Notes: generated by a model from the letters alone, not told the origin. Counted from the first letter of the stretch, positions 45,961 through 62,198 are shown. The stretch is 64,000 bases of DNA from Cercis canadensis (GCA_003255065.1 QAOA01003368.1:69145-133144), one strand, 5' to 3'. Numbers and translations: made by a program.

Positions 45961-48416
45961 GGTTAGTTCCTTTTGACCTTTAATTTTTGTTACAATCAGC
46001 AAATTGTTGTTGAAGGAAGTACCAAAATTACTTCACTATATATAGTGGATGCAATTAATTAAACCCTTGAACGAAAGGTAATCTTGTGGTTTATTTTTAT
46101 TGTTCTTGAATTATAAAAATGAATTAGGGTCATTTTAGTATACAGTAACTTTTGGCATTAGCTAATTTAATTCAGGTATATTGATGGCCATGTCTCTAAG
46201 CTAGTCTCATTGGAATGTGTTACGGTATAATTAAAATCATGATCCAATTAACTTTTGGTTGTCCACTATAGTCCAAAACTAATCAGTAGAGACATTCTAT
46301 GCATCAAGAAGGAATTAAAGACTCTATTATAATCTATCTTTTGCTTTCAAGTGGTAAGAAGATACACGAATTCATTAATCAACGGGTGGGTAGTTACAGC
46401 AAGCATTTTGGATTGTTGCATATATAAATTATAGCACAATTTATTGGGAACACTCTATAGTTAATTAAAAGAATATCTGAAACTTGGGTCCATTTAATTA
46501 ATTTTTAATATCATGCATGCCTTTTAATCTACAACATGCTTTTGTTATAATGTTAGCAAAGGGATATCCTAATGGCTGATTATTTGGTATTTCATCGTAA
46601 AGATTCTGAGCTCAAATCTTATTAAAATTGGGTTGGGTGGAATAATAAAAATTATGCTGTGTTATAATCGAATGGTAATTCCCAACAACTTAAGAAGATG
46701 GAAAAATTGAAAATTAATAGAAAAACAGAAATTATCTTCTGAACTGAAGAGTAGAGTCAGACCCCCTAATAACAATTTGAGGTTGTTAACATTGAGCCAT
46801 TGGTCTAAATCTGTTGGTTGATTGTCGGATTGTGATTTGATGTAGTGAATGTTGATAAAAATAAGGTCTTTGATGCTTCCACTGCCATATATTTAAATCC
46901 ATTGCTTACATTGTTCGTTGTTCATATTCAAATCCATGCTTACGGCTTACCTGAACTGCCCATTGTCCATTACATACCAATTTATATCCTTTCCTTCTAA
47001 ACTCTCTCTAGTGTACTCTGCAATTATCATTTCCTTCTTGCTTGTTCCTCTAGATGATGACCTCTGTTACCCTTTTCTGCATGCTTATTTTCCTGTGAAG
47101 TTGAAGTAAGCGGCGGAAAAGTTCTTGTCTCTTCTTAATAAGGTGACTTCGTCTCTCTATCAGTAGTCCGCAAGCGGGTAAGTGAGCGAATAAGTTCCAG
47201 ACGATCATTGCATAACCCATATTTAATTGCAGGATATGAATTCTTTCTGGAGATATTCCTGCAGATCATCCTGTGAAATTAATATGGTATTCACCACAGA
47301 AAGGCTGTAATCACTTGGCAGCTACATTAGGATTAAGCCACTTCTTTGGCTTCCTTTTTCTTGTATATACAAGAAAACAACAGCGGGGTTTGGATTTTTA
47401 CAGCACTGCAACGTACTCCAATCATAAGCAGACGCTGTTAGACTTATAATTGAGCTCAGCTAATTAACTACATTGTCATTATTGAGTAACATATTTCAAC
47501 CCATGCAGTAAGAAGCTTGAATGATTCTCATTTCTATTAATTTGTATGTATAGGAAGACGCATGTGCTCACTTTTATAAATGCAGAATATTTTGTTTTCA
47601 TAAAGGACTAATTGAATTCAAGCAGTTGATCTTCAACTACTGCAACAGATTTTGGTAAAAGATCATTTTCAGCATTAGATTTCAAAATGTCTAGTTTTAA
47701 CAAGTTCACAACTAAGTTAGCCAATCAAATTAAAGCGTTGTTTGGGAAATTAATGAGAAGTGTAAGAAGCTTTGAAACATTTTCAATTTTTTAATTTTTT
47801 AAAAATTATTTCTTGAAATAAGCTTTGAAGCACTATTTCTTTTCTTTTTTTTTTTTTCGTGTTACCTGTTTGTTGGTTTTTTTAACGATTATAGTTATAG
47901 TGTTAGCTGTACATTTTTCTCAATAATCTGATTTTTTTTCTAATTTTATTTATAGTTTTAGATTAGCTAACTGTCAAAAAACTCCTTTTTCTTTTTTTTT
48001 TTTGGTTTGAAACTTTAAACTATCAGGCTCCTTGTAGTGTAGATCATAGGAAAACATGACTTGCCATTGGTCAATTGTCCAAAATCTTCCTACCAATTTG
48101 AAGTAAGCATTATTAATGAGATATTACATTAAGACTAAATTAAAATTCTTCTGCGTTTCCTCCAAAACAAAAGGAAACATAAATTTATGCTGTTAAGTAA
48201 ATGTAAATTTTAAAGACGCAACAATCTGATGTAAAAACGCAATTATGGGAGAAATGAATATAGAAAGAAAGATCTGGACTAAAATATGAATACTTTAACG
48301 CAAAAAAAAAAAAAAAAAAAAANAAAAAAAAAAAAAAAAAACCACAAGCATCTTTTTTTTTTGGCCTATGAATATGCAATATTCACCTCTAGAGTTAAAG
48401 AAACGACAACTATATA
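45961..48416. other. 2.4-kb spacer between peptide loci F and G
   Basis: No gene is recognised. The plus-strand segment 46900-47480 is less AT-rich and could be a non-coding transcript or gene relic, but nothing in it is recognisable. A poly-A tract with an N lies at 48302-48341 (N at 48323). Confidence 0.4.
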
Positions 48417-48626
48417 TTACCATTTGGCAATATAAGTAGCATGCTTAATTGTGAGTACGTAGGTAGCCACCTTTGTCCAGTTATGAAGAAAAAGAAAGGC
48501 ATGGACATTAAGAGAAGCAATAGGAGGAGTAATCTTTCTGAAATGCCTCTCAGAATCATTTGTTTCCACAGCAACCATGATGAGCATAATGGTGAAAACC
48601 ATTACTAGTACAAGTTTTCGATCCAT
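48417..48626 (-). CDS. small secreted peptide, cluster member G (C-terminus probably shifted)
   Basis: A 69-residue frame starting MDRKLVLVMVFTIMLIMVAV then ETNDSERHFRK and SLNVHAFLFLHNW. It parallels E (VHGFLFLQGW) and D up to that tryptophan and then diverges. In another frame the same DNA reads ACYLYCQM, a C-x3-C pair like that of member E, so a small indel may have replaced the cysteine part. It may be recently inactivated or a divergent peptide. Confidence 0.5.
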   Translation of the reverse strand: MDRKLVLVMVFTIMLIMVAVETNDSERHFRKITPPIASLNVHAFLFLHNWTKVATYVLTIKHATYIAKW

Positions 48627-50132
48627 ATGTTTCCCCCTCAACTTTTAGACAACTAGGAATATGAGTGAAACCTCAATATTATTTATAGTACTCTAATTAA
48701 TGTTAAATTGTACATAATGGATGGCTCTTGGATGCACTAACAGATATCTATGTATAAATATGTGGGGTATCTACTTCCTCATTTTCTCTGAGATTTTTCA
48801 GTCTCTCTCTCTAGGCTCTGATTTTGTTCGGGACCGCACCTGCAGCGCCACCCTTCTCTGCTCAGATTTTTCTTAAGTTTAATTTTAACTTTACTTCCTA
48901 TGCGAGATGAAAACTGAAGAAAAAGAAAAAGGAGAATACAAGGTTTTTGTGAAAATCTAGTAAATTGCTAATATGTGCTGGGGTATGAGTGCTGCGTGTG
49001 TTATATGTGCGGAATGTAACAGTAGGGGGAAACTTAACACATGAATTTGAAAGGGGCACTGGAGGTAGAATGTCAATACTTGGGCTCTCCAGTGGAATAT
49101 TTTCTATACTTTTCTCTCAAACTCTCTCGTTTTTTGCTTCAGAATTCCCCTCTAGATTTTTTCCTTTTTTGTTTTTAAGAATTTTCTGTGTGTTTTTATT
49201 TTCAGAATTTCTCGTGTGTTTTTCAATTTGCTTGAAGCCTAATTATAGGCAGAGGGTGAGTGTATATTGGTTTTTCATTTTTCTGTGACTCATTAGAAAT
49301 TTTTATCTTATATGAGTACTTTTGCAATTTTTATGTTTTGTTTATCGCTGGCCATAGTCCATGAATGACAAAATCTTGCACTGGTACAGGTGGTTGGCAT
49401 TCTGCAAAAAGAGTTTGGCGTGGTAACTCTAATTGTAAATGATTAAAGCCTGGTGGTTGCTGATAAAAGGCTTTAGAAGTGCAAAATTAATGAGAAAGCT
49501 TTTCTTTTTTCTGCTGTATGTAAACTACTACAAATTTATTTTCAGTAATTACTGATGGTCACCAGATGTCAAAGTATACATTTGATGCAGAAGTTTATCT
49601 TGTAACATAATTTGTTTGTCAAAATTTGAATGAGGAGCAAGCCTGTGAAATTTCCTTAATTATGAGATTCTTCATTGAAACTTAAAAGAAAAATGTACAA
49701 AGTTAGTGATATCTGGATAAATTTGGGTGTCAACAGTATATTTTATGCATCAATACACAAATACTGCAACATAATAAGAGAGTCCTTTAGGATTACGCCC
49801 AGCATCCAGTTTCCGATGTCTCTCTCAAAATTCATACTCATTAAACTCAACGCCCCTCTGCGACATATCTATTTGTAACAAAAACTGCAGGCATTTATAG
49901 TTCATATTTTTTATTCATGATTTAATATAAAAACTTAGATAAGATAGCACAACTTTTAGCAACATCTTTATTAACAAATAAATGAAGTTACATGGCACTG
50001 CTGCTGTTTTTTTGCTGAAACTCTTCCTTACCTTCTACAACATGTATCACAAAAAAGATAGCACAATGTTTAACAACTTTATTTTCAGAACATGAAGTGG
50101 ACATAGTGACTTTTTGTCTAGACTTTCACTTG
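48627..50132. other. spacer between the peptide cluster and the defensin-like gene
   Basis: Around 48780-49280 the sequence is CT-rich and less AT-rich, with an open frame at 48989-49288 that has no recognisable domain. It might be a transcribed leader or gene relic. The remainder is AT-rich. Confidence 0.4.
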
Positions 50133-50625
50133 TTAATTACAATTGTAAAAGCATAAACATTCCAATCCGACACAGTTTCCCCTTAAAGAATTTTCTTTCT
50201 CCCTGCACTGTCGAGAGCAGCCAGCATTGTTAAAACATGGCCCTTTCCATAATCCACTTGGCTTTGTACAAACGTTTTTGCAGTCGAAAAGGCAAAAACA
50301 TACAAACGTGTCACAGTTTCCAAATAATGCACCCTCCTTCTCCATGCATTCTGTCTTACAGTGGTCAGTATTGAAACAAGATCCTTTCCATGTTTCACTA
50401 GGATTTCGACATAGCTCTTCTTCATTAATTTGAAGCCCTGTATTTAGAAAAGTTAAGAAATAAAAATGAAGGAAGATGATGATAATGCTTTTGATCATCA
50501 AGAAATAGGGAGAAAGAGAAAGGAGAGAGAGAGAGACAGAGAGAATAACCATTGGTGGAGGAAAGGAGAAGGGCAATACTGATGAAGGCAATGAAGGTGG
50601 CCGATCTACAAACAGAACCATCCAT
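50133..50625 (-). CDS. two-domain defensin-like peptide
   Basis: Two exons, 50625-50550 and 50437-50133, join in frame into 126 residues. Exon 1 is a signal peptide (MDGSVCRSATFIAFISIALL then LSSTNG). The intron sits just after it, as is usual for plant defensin genes. Exon 2 encodes two consecutive eight-cysteine defensin folds, LCRNPSETWKGSCF...CKTEC...GNC....CFC...C and VCTKPSGLWKGPCF...CSRQC...GNC....CLC...C, joined with almost no linker. Cysteine spacing matches the plant gamma-thionin/defensin pattern, including the W-x-G-x-C and gamma-core GNC segments. Such peptides act outside the cell, usually in defence or reproduction; the role of this one is unknown. A GA-rich repeat lies in the intron. 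A dead paralogue lies upstream. Confidence 0.85.
50519..50543. repeat. GA-rich microsatellite in defensin-like intron
   Basis: A GA-rich tract (GAGAGAGAGAGACAGAGAGA) close to the 5' splice site of the defensin-like gene's only intron. Confidence 0.85.
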
Positions 50626-51252
50626 AATTGCTAGAAAAGTAGAAATTAAACGTTTTTCTATTGGTGGTGAAGGTGAAGAATAGCTTAGGTATATATAGCA
50701 AGAGCTAGTTTGCCGCTTAAGATACTTGATTATGTATAGACAAATGGAAAAATGGTTCAACTTGCCGCTCAATCTTCTAGGTAATGCTTGTACTCGTCTC
50801 AGGTCCTTGTTCTGTTCCATTATTCCATATCCATTGCATGAGGTGTAGCGGCTGCCGGATTGTAGACATATTCTGTTTAATGACATACTACAGCAGCATA
50901 ATCACAAAGTGTAGCAGCTGCCAGATTGTAGACAATGGAAGAATCCATATTCATTCCGTTTAAAGACATACTACAGCAGCATGATCACAAAGTCAGCAAA
51001 AAGTATATGTAATTATTTTAACTAATAAATATTTACCAATAATTCTTTGTTTAATTTGTATTTTTCTAAAATTTAACAAACACTATCTTTTATTACTTTT
51101 AATAGTGTTTGTTTTAGAAATTGCTAATCAACATATTTATTTACCAAACGGCCTATGGCATATAGTGATTTATGTAATTAGGATTTTTTAATCAAGCTGG
51201 TCTAGATGGTCTTATCTATGTCTAGCCTAGAAAAATCAAGGGGGTCTTTTTT
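50626..51252. other. upstream region of defensin-like gene with a short duplication
   Basis: A likely TATA box (TATATA, about 50690-50696) lies about 65-70 bases upstream of the ATG on the gene strand. Further up, the words TGTAGCRGCTGCCRGATTGT and ACATACTACAGCAGCATRAT occur twice (about 50844-50909 and 50910-50992), an imperfect tandem duplication with a short insertion. No other gene is seen. Confidence 0.5.
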
Positions 51253-51873
51253 CCTTTAGCCTCTCAATAAATTTGAACAGGAAACACAAGAAGAGAGACA
51301 GACTCCCTTTGCCACTTGAGATTACACATATTTATTATAGTTATCAATTTTCTGTATCCTGTTTTCTCTCACTTATATATATATATGAGATTTATTCTCC
51401 CTTTCTTTGTATTGTGCTCCACGATCTCATTCTTTTATCACTTTCTAGGTTAGTTTCTCTCACTTATTCATTGCCATAGGAAAGATCAAATACCATATCT
51501 CAAAATGGGACAACAAAACTAAGGCTAACATGGTAATTTCACAGCTGCCACCTGGCTTTCTNCCTTTAGCCTCTCAATAAATTTGAACAGGAAACACAAG
51601 AAGAGAGATAGACTCCCTTTCCCACTTGAGATTACATACTTTATTATAGTTGTCAATTTTCTGTATCCTGTTTTCTCTCACTTATCTTATATATATATCA
51701 CATTTATTCTCTCTTTCTTTGTATTGTGCTCCATGATCTCATTCTTTTATCACTTTCTAGGTTAGTTTCTCTCACTTATTCATTGCCATAGGAAAGATCA
51801 AATACCATATCTCAAAATGGGACAACAAAACTAAGGCTAACATGGTAATTTCACAGCTGCCACCTGGCTTTCT
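51253..51873. repeat. about 310-bp direct repeat joined by one N
   Basis: Copy 1 (51253-51561) and copy 2 (51563-51873) both start CCTTTAGCCTCTCAATAAAT and end CACCTGGCTTTCT, with N at 51562 exactly between them. They differ by scattered substitutions and small indels (for example GAGAGACAGAC against GAGAGATAGAC). This fits two alleles placed in tandem by the assembler better than a young duplication. Confidence 0.85.
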
Positions 51874-52085
51874 CAGAGCAACTGATGGTTGCTATTGGAA
51901 ACTAGGTTAGATTTTAGGATGAACCAAAAAACAAAAACATTCCTTGGACGTTTCTAATTAAAACGTGATGTACAAGAAATAGTAGCAGCAGTTGTAACTA
52001 TAACAAGGGCTACTTCTGTTTCTTGTACAATTGAAAAGGATTGTTTGGTTCCGGAGTTTTACTTTTGTTAACATTCATATAGTGA

Positions 52086-52398
52086 CAACATTTCGATCTT
52101 CAACAAGCTTCCCCAACTGCATCCACCCTCTCCCCTTGCACTGTTGATTGCATTTATAGTGTCGAAACATAAATACTAAGGTATTTCAGAGCAGTATCCC
52201 CCTGTCAATTTGAGACCCAATTTTTATGTAAGTACTAGTCTGAGTGTATCTAAGAAATTTTGCTAAAGGTGGCCCTAACCATGTCCCCCTAGGCTTACCA
52301 GTAAATGCTCCAACAATTTGTACCTGATCTGCATAAGAAAGAAAAGAATAGAAAAGTAGAACGATAATTGTTTTTCTGGGTAATAAGGTGCTTTGCAA
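52086..52398 (-). pseudogene. possible second defensin-like relic
   Basis: The minus strand has a hydrophobic start (MQSTLLPRKTIIVLLFYSFL) followed by GKPRGTWLGPPLAKFL, which recalls the G-x-W-x-G-x-C box of defensins with the cysteine lost. Further on, in another frame, YKCNQQCKGRGW has a C-x3-C pair. The pieces suggest a decayed defensin-like gene, but the similarity is weak. Confidence 0.3.
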
Positions 52399-52436
52399 AC
52401 TTGGAGTTGAACAAGGTTGGTGGACAGTGGAAAAAT

Positions 52437-53101
52437 ATCTGAGCCAGTTAATGAATTATCCTTCTCCTTACACTATTTAGAGCAGCGATTATTGAAGAAA
52501 CAAGACCCTTAACATATTAAACTACACGTTCCGACCAATGCTCCCTCCTCTGTACACTATGTATAACAATGATAGACATTCCAACAAAACCCTTTCCATG
52601 TTCCGCTGTGATTTTTACATAGCTGTCCATTTTCCTTACCATACTCTTAGCCCTGCATATAAAGAAAGAAAACAAAAGAAAAGAAAAGATAAAATATAAT
52701 ACCATACTTACCAAGTTTGCTACATCCTCCTGCGAACCACGTTCTGGGTTCAGCATTCTAGTTCATGGTATGGGTTCAAAATTTATCGTTCACATACAAA
52801 TATATATGTATAACCGACGCATCACATTGTTGTTTCCATACCACATATCAAAGTAACCTGCAAAGCTGGTGAATGTGCATAATAGTTATTAATTATTATG
52901 ATCATCATCAAACTGAGAATACAGAGAGACAAACAAGCTACTAGGTGGTGAGCTAGGGGTAAAGGATATAGGCAATATGAAGAAAGTATTTGGTGCAAAT
53001 CTTTGTACCCCAGAGAGAGAGACCTTTTGGTGAAGGAAATGAGAAGGGCAAGACAAAGAAAGGCAATGAAGGTGGACTATTCACAACCACAAGTAACCAT
53101 G
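52437..53101 (-). pseudogene. dead paralogue of the two-domain defensin-like gene
   Basis: Segment 53101-53020 matches exon 1 of the gene at 50133-50625 base for base over long words (CCACCTTCATTGCCTT, TTGCCCTTCTC) but has an early TAG. Segment about 52645-52437 reads like its exon 2: LCKNHSGTWKGFCW, CTEEGALVGTC and CKEKDNSLTG, interrupted by in-frame stops at conserved positions. The region between the two domains is shortened. Several independent breaks make a functional product very unlikely. Confidence 0.75.
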
Positions 53102-53898
53102 TCTGCTAGAAATCAAAGGCTGTTGTTAGTGCTCAAGGTGAAGATTAGCTTAGGTATATCTCTATAGTAATAAGAGCATGATGGGTGTTGGTTTAGATTC
53201 TTGAACAGAGATAGACGTTGGAGAAATAAATGAACTTGCTATTGTACGGATGTTCCAACATGAAATAATTTTTAATGGTTATATATATCATTTAATAAAG
53301 TTACCCCCTATTATGTGTGATAATAGTTGGCATTAGCTAATGCGAAACCTAATGTAATCACGGTATGTCTATAGGCTAATCTTGTTGGGATATTATAGTG
53401 CGATTTTCTCAACCTGGGTTCTACAATAAGGACAAAACTTACCTTGGTTGTTAATAATACAATCAAAATAGTTTTTATTTATAGGATACAATTATATTTA
53501 TAATCTAATTAGCAAAAAAATTAAAGTTTTAAACATCCACGGTAATGTTACGGTGGTAAATTCGAGGTTTGCAACTAGGCACCGTTAGATAATTGATCAA
53601 ATAATTAAAAGTGGTGACCTTCGGTATTAGGTGATTACGATGTCGGAGAATAATATTTCTTAATTATGCACAAACAAGATATGGAGCATATTATAAGCAT
53701 TTAATAAAGTTAGCCCTATGAAATGTTAGTTCAACAAGATCATTAACTTATAGGGAAACCTAATCGAATTTATCTTTGAAACTATCAAGGGCCCTTCATT
53801 TGAATAAGTAAACTAATTAAGAGGGCTAAACTTTTGAATTAAATTGAAAGCTAGCTCCCAACTGTGGTCATTGTTGCCCATGAGTAAATGGATAAGTT
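53102..53898. other. AT-rich spacer
   Basis: Upstream flank of the defensin-like pseudogene. A CTCTATAGTAA-type run and a leader-like segment persist near 53150-53170. No gene is seen. Confidence 0.45.
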
Positions 53899-54450
53899 TG
53901 TTAGATATAAAATCATTCATGTGTCTTCATTTAATAGTTTAAACTTTTATGTTGAATTGATTTTTTACATGGTATCATAGCCTATTTGATTAAACGGTCA
54001 AGAGATCGAATCATTTTGCCCACACTTTCTAATTAAATTATCAAACGGTCAAGAGATCAAATCGTTTTACTCACATTTTCTTAATTAAATTGAAATTTCA
54101 ACATATGGTATAAGTGAGTTTATGTTTTGTCCACACTTTAAATCCAAAAAAGGCTTTCGTGTGTGGGGGCATGTTAGATATAAAATCATTTATGGGTCTT
54201 CACCTAACAATTTAACATTTAGGTTGAATTAGTTTTTAACAGGGTATCAAAGCCTTTTGGACTAAATGGTCAAGAGATTGATACTTAACATGGAACGATC
54301 AGGAGATCAAATCCTTCTACCTCAAATTTCTCAATTAAATTGAAATTTTATCATATGGTATAAGTGGACATGTATTTTGTCTATGCTTCAAGCCCAAAGA
54401 ACTTTATCGTACATGAGCGTATTAGATATAAAATCATTTATGAGCATAGG
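53899..54450. mobile_element. tandem array of a very small LTR retrotransposon (TRIM/SMART-like)
   Basis: A repeat of about 70 bp starting TGTTAGATATAAAATCATT and ending TTTTTACA or TTTTTAACA occurs at 53899-53969 and 54172-54241, with a third start at 54418-54450. Each of the first two is followed at once by a near-copy of the initiator Met-tRNA primer site (TGGTATCATAGCC at 53970-53982; GGGTATCAAAGCC at 54242-54254). A G-rich polypurine-like tract (GTGTGTGGGGGCA) lies just before the second repeat. The internal parts are only about 175-200 bp and non-coding. The order LTR-internal-LTR-internal-LTR suggests recombination between elements sharing an LTR. Confidence 0.65.
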
Positions 54451-55105
54451 AAGAATTGTCCTTAGCTTTGGCCGAATATGAAGTGGATAAATGATAAAAC
54501 TTCAAAAACAAGAAAAGGCCAAGAAGTAACTAGCCATGGTAGGATAAGGATTTTGGAGCCGCTAAAGTGTCATCATCACCAAAAAATATGATACGACCTC
54601 TCTTCGTTTTTATTTATTTTTTGGGTGCAAGAGTGAAGAGCTTTAGAGATTTGTGACCTTTGACATGAGTTTAATTATATAAATGTTGCTTATAATCGCG
54701 CATTTTTTTGCCACAATCATAGGATTATATTAAGAAAAAAGAAAGCATACATATATAGGATCAACTAATAAGGTTAAAGAGTATTACACAATTATAGACT
54801 CGTGTTGTTAAATTATAGTATTTGAATTATGGCAGCAATTTTAACAATTAAATTCAAACTGCTTATCATTTTTCTCCAACACATTTATTATGGACATTTT
54901 ATATTGTTTTTGTTCCCTTTAACTGTGATTTAATAGATTGAACTAAGTTATAATGTTCTTTTTAAAGTTAAAATGAGATTCCTGTAGATTTTAAAAATAG
55001 AATGGTGTTTGTGTATATTATGTAAAAATATGAGGGAGGAGAAAATAGTTTACTCAAATATTTTAATTTGTTTACTCTAACACTAAGAAATACTTACTAC
55101 TTGAG
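54451..55105. other. AT-rich spacer
   Basis: No gene or bounded element recognised between the small LTR array and the hAT-like element. Confidence 0.5.
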
Positions 55106-56045
55106 TAGAGTTGTCAATTTGGGTTGAGCCCGTTGGGCTAGCCCATCTTGTCATGTATATGGGATGTGTTGGGTTCATATTTTAATGGCTCATTTAGAAG
55201 TGAGCCTGTAAACCCGCCCTTGTTTTGGCAACGGGTTGAGGCAAGCTGTCCGTTAGATAATCTATTTTTTTTTTAAAAAAAAAAATAACCTTAAAGGAAA
55301 AACCTAACCTAAAGCCATCAAATCCATTGGTTTCTTCGATTCAATCTCAAGAACTTGAAAAGACGAAGCCTTTGTATGAACAAAGTCTTAGAAATCTTTA
55401 CCATGTGGGCTTATCATCAATATTATATTATTATCCATCATCCTTCTCAAAATAACAGTATATTGTAGGAAATGAATCGATTGGCTTGCCATGTTTCTTC
55501 TCTCTTAATACCTTTTCAAACTTCACCGATTTGTTAGCCCCACAACCAAAGTTTGAAACTTTAATAACATTTTGATGAGAACCCAGAAACCTTTCATCAG
55601 TTAAACAGTTTGCGTGCATGAACCCAATCCCAACCCTTCATCTTTTGCTTAAAGAATCAACAATATCAAAATCATGGGAGGTCTACATTTCTGAGATGAA
55701 ATTTCTCTAAAAATTTTGAGCATCTCAAATATGGAATAAACCTTCTTCAACAATAACAATTAACAAGGAGTGCGCTTAACCCTAAGGGGAAAATCCCTAA
55801 TTCCAAAATGATCTTTAAGAGCTCTTTGCCTCCATTTTAAGAATTTCCTCTCTCTTTGGGGTATGTGTTTCTGTGGGTTTTTTTTTAAAAAAAAAAAAAT
55901 TTGGCGGGCTAGCCCATCTAATTCATAACTCACCAGTAGAGCAGGTTTGGTTAAAATTTTCTGAGCCTGCTAAAATGGTGGGCCAACTCACCTCGCCCAA
56001 TTTGTTGGCAGTTTATCATGGGTCGGGCCCGTCTTGACAGCTCTA
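55106..56045. mobile_element. hAT-like non-autonomous element, 940 bp
   Basis: The ends are TAGAGTTGTCAATTTGGGTT on the left and, reversed, TAGAGCTGTCAAGACGGGCC on the right, the common plant hAT end type, each followed by GGGCTAGCCC-like subterminal words. It is flanked by 8-bp direct repeats TACTTGAG (55098-55105) and TACTTAAG (56046-56053), matching at 7 of 8 positions. The interior is non-coding; the small minus-strand frame at 55431-55619 shows no transposase motif. Confidence 0.75.
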
Positions 56046-56053
56046 TACTTAAG

Positions 56054-57166
56054 TCACCTAAATTTTTTTTCCCTCTTTTATGTTTTTTTGCTTGAACTGT
56101 TTTATGTTCTTAATCTTAATTGATTGGGTAATGGACCAAAATTGGTAAGTCACAAGTCCATAGGCACAAATAAACGAACGACAGCGTATTGCGGACGCAA
56201 TGGTAGAAGGAGGGCTTTGTGTTCAATGTTGAGCCTTGAGCGGCATGAGGCATCAACCCCAGTTGCAGCTCCTTCCCAAGTCGTCGTCGTTACTCGTTGG
56301 CTTAAGCTTTGACATAGAAATTTTCCCACTTTTCTGGAAATTCCATTCCTAGCACACACTACACAGCAGCTAGTTCAGTTCTTCCATCTCAATTCAAAGA
56401 TTGTTTCGCCAACGCAACTGTCCCACTCCCACAATAACAGAACAGAACAGATTGAATTCCTCCTCCCTCAAATATTTTGATTTGTTTCGGGTTTGTTATT
56501 TTGATTAATTTTCTGCATTCATTTTCTTTAAACCCAAGTGCCAGTTATCTGAATGTGATTATTTTTAGTCAGCAACTGGTCTAAATTGATTAATGCTTGC
56601 TCATAAAGCTTGATTTTGCTTCCTTTATGATTTTGTTTTTAATTGAAAAACAAAGTGTAGATGTATATGCTGCTTATTTGCAGCTAAAACATATGGGATG
56701 TTTAATAAATTCAGTATACATTCTCAAAACTAGTAGCATGTGAGTTGCGAGCATAAAGGAGCATTAGTATAGATTCAACAAATTGTCAGTTTCAACTTTC
56801 AACTTAAATGGGGACCATCTCAATAGATTCTTCTGATTTACCACCTATTTGACAAGTGAGCTAAAGGAGCAATTTTTTTTTCCTGGTTCTGTCTTGTGCC
56901 TTATGTTAAATATCCTTTTTCCAGTTGTCTTACTTTACTTATTTTGTAGCTTTCTCTGTAAATTTTTTTTTTTTTTTAGTAGAAGNCTGTAATTTTTTTT
57001 TTTTTTTGAGTAGAAGTTGTAACTATTCCTTTTATACATGGTTTATTTTTGGGTTGCTCAATTGTACTTTATGTTGTGTTTTTTGGCAGAAGCCTGTGGT
57101 TTATTTGTTAATAAGGTATAAATCAGAGGGAGAAAGAAGAATTGAAGACACGTTACTCAGAAGAAG
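56054..57166. other. promoter and 5' leader of the CDC48C-like gene
   Basis: A moderately GC-richer stretch at about 56120-56450 resembles a leader exon. A long T-rich interval with duplicated T-tracts around the N at 56986 follows and probably includes a leader intron (acceptor TTTGGCAG at about 57082-57089). The exact transcript structure cannot be fixed. Confidence 0.45.
56957..57017. repeat. short direct repeat joined by one N
   Basis: The word CTGTAA plus a T-tract plus AGTAGAAG occurs before (56957-56985) and after (56987-57016) the N at 56986. Likely an assembly join across a homopolymer. Confidence 0.75.
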
Positions 57167-62030
<4,864 letters not shown>

Positions 62031-62040
62031 GAAGCATGGT

Positions 62041-62198
62041 GATAGCATTCTTTTCAGGAAAGGGCATTGTGCGGGAAATAAGCCATTCTTCATTGTTAAG
62101 AGTCAGTGAAGTAATAATGGTGATAGCATTCCTTTCATGAATGGGTGTTGTGCGGGAAAGAAACCATTCTTCATTGTTGAGAGTCTGTAGTAATAATT
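62041..62198. repeat. 81-bp imperfect tandem duplication in the CDC48C 3' UTR
   Basis: Copies at 62041-62121 and 62122-62198 both start GATAGCATTC and share TTGTGCGGGAAA and CCATTCTTCATTGTT. It begins 10 bases after the stop codon, so it is very likely transcribed. It contains no N. Confidence 0.85.

Noticed and set aside
46918..47109. 63-codon plus-strand frame and surrounding GC-richer segment
   Set aside because: Could be part of a non-coding transcript, but nothing in it is recognisable enough to call.
48989..49288. 99-codon plus-strand frame, hydrophobic and Phe-rich
   Set aside because: Composition follows the T-rich DNA; no signal peptide plus mature domain and no homology.
51273..51765. 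Two near-identical frames that look like a tandem gene pair
   Set aside because: They are the same short frame in the two copies of the N-joined direct repeat; not protein-like.
55431..55619. 62-codon frame within the hAT-like element
   Set aside because: No zinc-finger BED or hAT dimerisation motif; too short for a transposase remnant call.
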